DNA of 11,600 nucleotides from Thermoplasmata archaeon (lineage in GTDB: Archaea; Thermoplasmatota; Thermoplasmata; UBA10834): contig JALOTO010000031.1 of assembly GCA_025457845.1 (NCBI GenBank), positions 1 through 11,600 of the forward strand, read 5' to 3'. How positions within the stretch are numbered: the stretch's first letter is position 1; the number at the start of each line of letters is the position of its first letter. The notes under the pieces were generated by a model. That model was not told the origin of the DNA. It ran no database searches and saw only the letters and a program-made list of their open reading frames with translations. Shown here piece after piece: positions 6,681 through 11,600 of this stretch. The translations under genes were made by a program, and so were the position numbers.

Positions 6681-7893
6681 CAGACAGCGGAGCGGACGCC
6701 TTCCTGCCCTTGATGCCGCCTGCAATCCCGTCACCCAGGGACCTCAGCGGCCTCCTCCTGAGCACGACCGCCTTCTCAGGGCATGTCTCCTGGCAGCAGT
6801 AGCATCGGATGCACGCGGCCCTGTCTACTCCGGGCTTCCTCGGCCCGAGCTCCAAGGCCTTCACCGGGCAGATCTCGACGCAGGCGTTGCAGCGAGTGCA
6901 CTCGGATGCCAGGAACACCGGCTTCCGCGTGACCACCTCGCCTATGAACGCGCCGAGGACTGACGGTATGCCGCCGTACCTTTGCACGGTCGAAGGCATC
7001 CTGAACCCCTGGATCGGCGGGGTCCCGGCCGCGTCCCCCACGAGCTCCAGTTGGGAGGCGGACAAGGCGACGAGCCCGCGCCTCTGAGCCGCCGCAACCG
7101 ATGGCGCCGCCGTCGGGGCGATGCCCATCATGCGGGTCACGTACAGGTCGAGGGAATGGACGTCGGTGGAAGCGATGAGGAGCCCTATCCGCCTGGGATT
7201 CCCTCCTCCCGGGCCATCCCCCTCCATTCCCACGACAGCGTCCATGACCGTGAGCCTGGGACCGATCCGCTCGGCGAAATCCACGAGCATCTCGGAGAAG
7301 GCGTCCCTGTCCCTGAGCCTGAAGTGGAACTCCGCCTTCTTGAGCCCTACCATCAGGCCGAAGAGGTTCTTCACGGCGCCCGTCATGACCGTGAATGTGT
7401 GGGTCTTGAACTTGGCGAGCGATATGACTCCGTCCACCCTGTCCAGGACGGTCGTGACCTCGAAGTACTTGGCCACGACCCCGTCGGGGTTCTCGACGCG
7501 CTTGGATTCGGTGAAGAACGCGAACTCGACGCCCTCCTCCTCGCAGACCCTCCCGATGCCGGTCTTGGCGGCGAGGTTCCTGAGTATGCCCTCCGTGGAT
7601 GGGCCCGAGGGCGAGTCGCCGACGATCGGGACGGCTCCCGCGCCCTTGACCAGCCTTATGACCGCCCTGAGCACCTCGGGATGCGTGGTCACGGCCTTGT
7701 CTGGCTCCCTCGCCGAGAGCATGTTCGGTTTGATGAGTATGGTCTCCCCGGGTGACACGAACCTCCCGATGCCGCCGAGCGGTGCGAGCACGGCCGCGAC
7801 GGCCGACGCGACATTTTCACGGTCGTAGTCGGCGCACTTCGCCACCGAGACGGTCCTGGCGCGCTCGGCCGGGTCGATGCTCCCTTCGGCCAT
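6670..7893 (-). CDS. DUF362 protein with C-terminal 2x[4Fe-4S] ferredoxin domain
   Basis: 407 residues, no signal peptide or membrane helix, so cytoplasmic. The DUF362 part (about 14-300) shows the family's typical segments: IKPNM (54-58), TTHPEV (69-74), GDSPSG (92-97), a KFKTH then TGAVKNLFG stretch (161-179) and MDAVVGMEGDGP (217-228). The C-terminus has two ferredoxin motifs, Cys332/335/338/342 (last Cys followed by Pro) and Cys361/364/367/371 (again followed by Pro), which should bind two [4Fe-4S] clusters. DUF362 has no generally established reaction; fusion to a ferredoxin domain is common and suggests electron transfer. The ATG lies 4 bp after the kinase stop, with purine-rich GAGGGAAGAGAAGG upstream, so the two are almost certainly cotranscribed. 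The family call is firm; the role is inferred only as redox. Confidence 0.93.
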   Translation of the reverse strand: MAEGSIDPAERARTVSVAKCADYDRENVASAVAAVLAPLGGIGRFVSPGETILIKPNMLSAREPDKAVTTHPEVLRAVIRLVKGAGAVPIVGDSPSGPSTEGILRNLAAKTGIGRVCEEEGVEFAFFTESKRVENPDGVVAKYFEVTTVLDRVDGVISLAKFKTHTFTVMTGAVKNLFGLMVGLKKAEFHFRLRDRDAFSEMLVDFAERIGPRLTVMDAVVGMEGDGPGGGNPRRIGLLIASTDVHSLDLYVTRMMGIAPTAAPSVAAAQRRGLVALSASQLELVGDAAGTPPIQGFRMPSTVQRYGGIPSVLGAFIGEVVTRKPVFLASECTRCNACVEICPVKALELGPRKPGVDRAACIRCYCCQETCPEKAVVLRRRPLRSLGDGIAGGIKGRKASAPLSERE

Positions 7894-7897
7894 CGGC

Positions 7898-10012
7898 TCA
7901 GGCCTTCTCTTCCCTCTTGACGGCGGGGAAGACGATGCAGAACTTGGCCCCGAGCTCGCTCTTGCCGGCCACGCGGTCCTCGACCCAGATCCTCCCGCCG
8001 AACTTGTCGGCGAGGGCCTTGCATATTGACAGCCCCAGGCCAGTGCCGGCTATCTTCGAGTCGGGCTTGAGGCGCACGTACTTCTGGAAGAGCTTCGCCT
8101 TCTTGTCGTCCGGTATGCCGTTCCCGTGGTCGGAGACGCAGACCTTCCAGCAGATCTTGCCGTCCTCGAGTACCTTGGCCCCGTCGACGTCCACCTCGAC
8201 CTCCTCGTGGGGGTCGTACTTCACCGCGTTGCCCAGGAGGTTGACGAAAAGCTCCTCGACGAGCGGGTTGGCATGGACGACCGCGTGGCCCGATTCGGGC
8301 ATGTTGAGCCTTATGCTGACGCGCTTGTCGGGCGTGGAGGTCTGTATGCCCGCGGAGACCTTTCTGAGCACGTCCGTCAGGTCGACCGGGACGAGGTCCT
8401 CCGGCCTGACCACGCCTATCTTGGTGAGCTTCCTGACGTTCTCGATGAGCTTGGCGTTCTGCCTGATGAGGTGGAGCGACTTCTCTAGGAAGACCTTGTG
8501 GTTCGCGGCGACGTCGGGGGCCTTCCAGATGTTCTCGATGTAGTTCAGGGTCGCGAAGTTGTAGTTGTTGATGTCGTGGAACATGAGGTCGTTGAGCATC
8601 TCGATCTCCTTCTTCGCGTCCTGGAGCTTCGTGATGAGCTGGAACGTCTGGAGGGCGACCGCGGCCTGCTGGGCGAAGAGCGTCCCCGCCTCGAGGTCGC
8701 TGTTCGTGAAGACCAGGCCCCTCTCCCTGTAAAGCTCGAGCACGCCCAGGACGCCGTCGCTGCCCACGAGCGGGATGGCGAGCATGGCGTTGTGCTCGTA
8801 CGGGGTCCCGGGGACGTCCGCGCCCCTCGGGTCGGCGTCGACGTCGTCGACGAACTCGGCCTTGCCCGACTTGGCGACGACACCGACTATGCCCTCGTCG
8901 ATGGGCCCCGCGGTGGCCATGACCTCGTCCGTGTAGGTCCCGACCGCGTGGACCGGGAAGACCAGCCCCTTCTGCCAGTCGACCAGATAGAAGGAGAGGT
9001 CCTTGTACGGCACGACCTCGCCCATGTGGGCCGAGATGGCCTGGTATACCTGCTGGGTCGTGATGGCCTTCTGCAGCTCGACGCCCGACTTCACGAGCAC
9101 CTCGCCCAGCTTGACCTTCTTCTCGAGGGACGACATCAGGATCATGTTGTCGACGAGCCCGGCGAGCTGGTCGGCGACCATCTGGAGGGCCTCGGCCGAC
9201 TCCCAGTTGTACTCGCCCTGCTTCGAGTGAGCTATGCTGAGGGAGCCGAGGACGCGGCCGCGGCTCATGAGCGGGACTGCGACGAACGAGGAGATGCTCT
9301 CCTGTTCCAGGAGGGTGAGCTCGGAGAAGAGCTTCCTCCCGGCCTCCTTCTCGATTATCAGGGCGTTCCTGCCGTACTTCAGCTTCTCGACTATGCTCCC
9401 CTCGAACGGGACCTTGCCCAGGACCTTGGCCGACTCGGGGTTCTTCCTGTCCGGCACGAGGACCTCGACATGCCTGCCCTTCTCCTCCGTGACGCTGATG
9501 CAGAGGAGGTCGAAGTTGATCAGCTTCCTGAGCTCCTCGCTCACGGGGAGGATTACATGCTTGACATCGATGGTGGTGCCAGTGAGCTTCGCGACCTTGT
9601 TCATGATGTCGGTGCGGAACGCTTTGTCCCTCAGCTCGTCCTCGACGCCCTTCCTGGTCGAGATATCCCTGGCGACGATTCCGAGGCCTGTCAGGACGCC
9701 CTTCTCGTCCCTTAGGTTGGTGGCCGAGATCGTGATGCAGAGCTTGACGCCGTCCGCGCGCCTGAACCTCATCTCGTAGTCCGCGATCGGGCTGCCCTGC
9801 TCCAGGAGGGACACGAGCGCCCTCCACTCGAGCTCCCTGTCGACGAGGTCCTTGCCCATGTTCTTGGCCATGATCTGGTCCTTCAGGACCCCCATCATGC
9901 GCGCGAAGTGCTGGTTGGCGTATAGGATCTCTCCCGACTTGGAGCAGACGACGACTCCGTCCTGGAGGCTAGCCACAAGGGACTCAGCATCGATCTTCAC
10001 GGGGGTGGACAT
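7898..10012 (-). CDS. Soluble PAS-GAF-GAF sensor histidine kinase
   Basis: 704 residues with no membrane helix, so a cytoplasmic sensor. Order: PAS domain (about 8-115, with the LQDGVVVCSKSGEILYAN start and a closing GIVARDIS), GAF domain 1 (about 125-290), GAF domain 2 (about 295-455), a dimerisation/phosphoacceptor helix pair with probable phosphorylated His479 in FHDINN, then the ATP-binding domain (about 570-695). That domain has an N box NLLGNAVKY (Asn595), DHGNGIP (Asp628), an F box KLFQKY and GTGLGLS (656-661). All catalytic boxes look intact. There is no attached receiver domain, and no separate response regulator is seen in this window. The ATG at 10012 has TTGGAGAT 6-7 nt upstream. 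It is first in an operon with the DUF362-ferredoxin gene and divergent from the DUF835 gene. The GAF/PAS ligand is unknown; redox or small-molecule sensing is possible. Confidence 0.95.
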   Translation of the reverse strand: MSTPVKIDAESLVASLQDGVVVCSKSGEILYANQHFARMMGVLKDQIMAKNMGKDLVDRELEWRALVSLLEQGSPIADYEMRFRRADGVKLCITISATNLRDEKGVLTGLGIVARDISTRKGVEDELRDKAFRTDIMNKVAKLTGTTIDVKHVILPVSEELRKLINFDLLCISVTEEKGRHVEVLVPDRKNPESAKVLGKVPFEGSIVEKLKYGRNALIIEKEAGRKLFSELTLLEQESISSFVAVPLMSRGRVLGSLSIAHSKQGEYNWESAEALQMVADQLAGLVDNMILMSSLEKKVKLGEVLVKSGVELQKAITTQQVYQAISAHMGEVVPYKDLSFYLVDWQKGLVFPVHAVGTYTDEVMATAGPIDEGIVGVVAKSGKAEFVDDVDADPRGADVPGTPYEHNAMLAIPLVGSDGVLGVLELYRERGLVFTNSDLEAGTLFAQQAAVALQTFQLITKLQDAKKEIEMLNDLMFHDINNYNFATLNYIENIWKAPDVAANHKVFLEKSLHLIRQNAKLIENVRKLTKIGVVRPEDLVPVDLTDVLRKVSAGIQTSTPDKRVSIRLNMPESGHAVVHANPLVEELFVNLLGNAVKYDPHEEVEVDVDGAKVLEDGKICWKVCVSDHGNGIPDDKKAKLFQKYVRLKPDSKIAGTGLGLSICKALADKFGGRIWVEDRVAGKSELGAKFCIVFPAVKREEKA

Positions 10013-10065
10013 CGGAAATCTCCAATGGGGGGCAGGGCGCGAATAACGGGTGATGGCGCCCTTGC

Positions 10066-10079
10066 GGACCTCAAGGTCC
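10066..10079. repeat. Inverted repeat at the kinase promoter (possible operator)
   Basis: GGACCT and AGGTCC, 6-bp perfect arms with a 2-bp spacer, lie between the putative minus-strand TATA box and the expected transcription start. A protein bound here would block RNA polymerase recruitment, so a repressor site is plausible. Confidence 0.35.
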
Positions 10080-10085
10080 TACCGT

Positions 10086-10092
10086 CATAAAA
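10086..10092 (-). promoter_or_regulatory. Possible TATA box of the kinase/DUF362 operon
   Basis: TTTTATG on the minus strand, preceded by ACTAAAGC, is the only A/T-rich patch upstream of the kinase start. Transcription would begin near 10062-10065 and give a leader of about 50 nt. Confidence 0.5.
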
Positions 10093-10326
10093 GCTTTAGT
10101 GGCGCAGTTCGCGTCTGTGAGATTGACGACGAGGCTGGCGCTCTGCCGGCTCGGAGCGCGTGCGCCCTTCCGCGCGCTCGGTCGCCATCGTCCGTGATTC
10201 TCTCCGGTGGTTCGCATCGCTGTCAATCATCCGCGAGAGCCTCGCCTGGGCTCGCCCGGCCGTGACAGTTCTGTCGGTCGGGCCACCGGACCAGAGTGTG
10301 TCACGGTTGAATAACGCCGACAACAG

Positions 10327-10335
10327 TTTTAAATA
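10327..10335 (+). promoter_or_regulatory. TATA box of the DUF835 gene
   Basis: TTTTAAATA is a near-ideal archaeal TATA box in GC-rich surroundings. Transcription would start near 10358-10360, giving a short leader of about 20 nt before the GTG start at 10381. Confidence 0.65.
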
Positions 10336-10351
10336 CGAACGAAGTTCGTAT
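10333..10351. repeat. 19-bp inverted repeat overlapping the DUF835 promoter (probable operator)
   Basis: ATACGAAC and GTTCGTAT form 8-bp perfect arms around a GAA spacer. The dyad begins in the last bases of the TATA box and ends just before the expected transcription start. This is the standard site for an archaeal repressor that competes with TBP/TFB or blocks polymerase. Confidence 0.55.
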
Positions 10352-10380
10352 AGGAATCCAGCAGCGGATGGGATGCGTCA

Positions 10381-10956
10381 GTGGCCGCAGCTTATAGCAA
10401 CGGCGTTCAAACGTCATCTGAGCCAAGGCCTGGCAACGTCTACCTCATAGAGGAGAGGAGGCCCAAGGCGACCTTCGAGCTCTTCGAGCAGGCGATGGCC
10501 TCGGGGCACGCCGGCATGGTGGTCACCAGGGAGTGCCCGAAGAAGCTGCTGACGGACAAGGGCCTGGGCACCTGCAAGGTCGTCTGGATGACGAACCTGG
10601 TCGGCGAGGGCCGCATCAACCCCACCGCCATCGGGATCCTGATGAGCCAGGTCAGGAACTTCATCGAGGGGCAGAGGAAGACCGTCGTCATGATCGACGG
10701 GCTCGAGTACCTCGTCACGGTCAACACATACGACAGGATGCTCCAGTTCATGCACCAGCTCCGCGACATAGTCGCGACCAACGACAGCATCCTCATGGTC
10801 CCCCTCGACCCGAGGACCGTCAGCGAGAGGGAGTTGGCCCTCCTCGAGAGGAACATGGAGACCATAATCCCGAGGGCCGATGTCGATGTGCAGGACGAGC
10901 CCATATTGGCCAACCCGACGGGCGAGATCAGGGTCCTGGGCATAGGCCCGAGATAG
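10381..10956 (+). CDS. DUF835 domain protein
   Basis: 191 residues, cytoplasmic, almost entirely one DUF835 domain (about 19-157). Matching segments are NVYLIEERRPK at the domain start, GMVVTRECPKKL (45-56), VVWMTN (67-72), the strand TVVMIDGLEYLVTVN (101-115), ILMVPLDPR (137-145) and ELALLERNME (151-160). The VVMIDGLEYL strand resembles a Walker B strand, but there is no P-loop, so ATPase activity is not expected. DUF835 is a mainly archaeal family of unknown function, often found with or fused to sensor-kinase domains; here it is divergent from a PAS-GAF kinase, which suggests a signalling role. The GTG start is chosen because the TATA box sits about 46-54 nt upstream and the domain starts soon after; no strong ribosome-binding site is seen. 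An inverted repeat overlaps the promoter. Confidence 0.88.
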   Translation: MAAAYSNGVQTSSEPRPGNVYLIEERRPKATFELFEQAMASGHAGMVVTRECPKKLLTDKGLGTCKVVWMTNLVGEGRINPTAIGILMSQVRNFIEGQRKTVVMIDGLEYLVTVNTYDRMLQFMHQLRDIVATNDSILMVPLDPRTVSERELALLERNMETIIPRADVDVQDEPILANPTGEIRVLGIGPR

Positions 10957-10958
10957 AC

Positions 10959-11008
10959 CTTTTGTGGTTCAACCGACATCTACTATGGCGTGAGCTTTTG
11001 CGGTTCAA
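10959..11008. repeat. Imperfect 14-nt direct repeat in the convergent 3' intergenic region
   Basis: CTTTTGTGGTTCAA (10959-10972) and CTTTTGCGGTTCAA (10995-11008) differ at one base and are 36 bp apart. They fill most of the 52-bp gap between the stops of the DUF835 and phosphatase genes. The T runs might help termination on the plus strand. Confidence 0.5.
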
Positions 11009-11600
11009 TCAGCCCAGCGAGCGCTCGATCAGGGCGAGGATGCGTCCGACATCGGGCACGAAGGCCGCGCTCCCCGCCTCCGCCATGGCCTCTTCGGACA
11101 CGTCTCCCGTGCCGACCGCTATGAACGCCACCCCCGCCCTCGCCGCGCAGGTCGCGTCTATGGGGTGGTCGCCCACGAACACCGTCTCCTCCGGTCGAAC
11201 GCCCATCTTCGCGGCGAGCCTGAGGTACGCGTCAGGGTGAGGCTTCGGCCTCACCTGGGAGTTCCTGGGCTCGATAGCGTCGACGAGCTCCCTCATGCCC
11301 GTCAGGGAGAGGACCTTCTCGGCGTACTCCTCGCACGCGCGGGTGAGCACGCCCACCTTGACGCCCCTTGCCCTTAGCGCCGTGAGAGCCTCTTTCGCGC
11401 CCGGCAGGGGCTCGGTCTCGTGGGCGCGCTCCAGCTCGACCGCGTCCATGATCCCGTCGAGCTCCGCGAGGAGTTTCCTCATCTCCATCTCCGGCATCCC
11501 TCGGGCGGTCATCCTCTCCTCGAACCTCGCGATGGTCTTCACGATCGTCTCGGAGGTGTCGTAGGCCTCCCTGGGTTCCCCGAACGACACCAGCCTCTCT
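11009..11600 (-). CDS. HAD-superfamily hydrolase (phosphoglycolate-phosphatase-like), 5' end outside window
   Basis: The frame stays open to the right edge (Arg-Leu precede the GTG at 11590), and HAD motif I, the nucleophile DxD that should begin the protein, is absent. The gene is therefore cut by the window rather than starting at 11590. Counting from 11590, the remaining motifs are complete: motif II Thr83 in VGVLTRA, motif III Lys116 in RPKPHPDAY, and motif IV Asp141/Asp145 in VFVGDHPIDA. A helical cap segment lies between motifs I and II (about residues 8-58), as in subfamily I. Such enzymes hydrolyse small phosphate esters by way of an aspartyl phosphate with Mg2+. The substrate cannot be assigned; phosphoglycolate is only the commonest for this type. 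It is convergent with the DUF835 gene. Confidence 0.9.
   Translation of the reverse strand, partial: ERLVSFGEPREAYDTSETIVKTIARFEERMTARGMPEMEMRKLLAELDGIMDAVELERAHETEPLPGAKEALTALRARGVKVGVLTRACEEYAEKVLSLTGMRELVDAIEPRNSQVRPKPHPDAYLRLAAKMGVRPEETVFVGDHPIDATCAARAGVAFIAVGTGDVSEEAMAEAGSAAFVPDVGRILALIERSLG

Larger units (their letters stand above)
10013..10380. promoter_or_regulatory. Divergent intergenic region between the kinase operon and the DUF835 gene
   Basis: This 368-bp region holds two outward promoters, each with an inverted repeat just downstream of its TATA candidate. The middle (about 10100-10320) is GC-rich with no gene, tRNA or strong structure that I can support; short open frames there look like chance. 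Confidence 0.55.

Noticed and set aside
5067..6734. Long (555-codon) minus-strand open frame opposite the end of the surface-protein gene
   Set aside because: Its product is Arg/His/Val-rich and low complexity, the typical antisense reading of a GC-rich gene. The plus-strand frame has domains, sequons and a duplicated module.
8498..9715. 405-codon plus-strand open frame opposite the kinase
   Set aside because: Leu/Val/Asp/Glu/Arg-rich shadow of the GC-rich kinase gene, without recognisable domains or promoter.
7689..9827. 712-codon minus-strand open frame overlapping the kinase and DUF362 genes in another frame
   Set aside because: Product is Arg/Gly/Pro-rich with no motif, while the kinase frame has all catalytic boxes.
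11001..11010. GGTTCAATC resembling a T-loop next to the phosphatase stop
   Set aside because: It is part of an imperfect direct repeat with no stem partners and overlaps a stop codon.
11009..11590. HAD protein as a complete 193-residue gene starting at GTG 11590
   Set aside because: The nucleophile motif I would be missing although motifs II-IV are intact, and the frame stays open to the window edge, so the true start lies outside.
1..11600. Insertion sequence, CRISPR array, prophage or toxin-antitoxin signatures
   Set aside because: I found no transposase, spaced short repeats, integrase, attachment-site duplication or small paired genes.

Overview
The window looks archaeal, most likely Thermoplasmatota or a related euryarchaeal lineage. 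The reasons are A/T-rich TATA-type boxes in otherwise GC-rich upstream DNA, GTG and TTG starts, heavy use of AGG (Arg) and ATA (Ile) codons, a DUF835 protein (a mainly archaeal family), an archaeal-style soluble sensor kinase, and a giant cell-surface protein rich in N-glycosylation sequons. The exact taxon cannot be fixed from the sequence.

Layout. The left edge holds the N-terminal 299 codons of a secreted solute-binding protein of the peptide/nickel ABC class (minus strand, running off the window). A 564-bp divergent intergenic region follows, with perfect palindromes and a clear TATA box. It serves the solute-binding gene on one side and a 1719-residue surface protein (1464-6623, plus strand) on the other. 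The surface protein is anchored by a membrane helix at each end. Outside the cell it carries two Ig-like domains, a Trp/Tyr/Asp-rich module of about 430 residues, five tandem Ig-like repeats, and a second diverged copy of the large module. It meets a minus-strand pair convergently at about 6.6 kb.

The pair consists of a PAS-GAF-GAF histidine kinase (10012-7898) and, 4 bp downstream, a DUF362 protein with a C-terminal 2x[4Fe-4S] ferredoxin domain (7893-6670). Divergent from the kinase, across a 368-bp intergenic region, lies a DUF835 gene (10381-10956). Both promoters in this region carry an inverted repeat just downstream of the putative TATA box. The right edge holds a HAD-family phosphatase whose N-terminus (motif I) is outside the window.

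How the genes may work together. The left half looks like uptake or surface recognition: a solute-binding protein divergent from a giant adhesin-like protein, with a similar purine-rich leader before both starts. The right half looks like intracellular signalling: a cytoplasmic kinase, an iron-sulfur redox protein and a DUF835 protein, with no receiver-domain response regulator in view. The most novel elements are the duplicated large module of the surface protein, for which I recognise no family, and the kinase/DUF362-ferredoxin/DUF835 neighbourhood.
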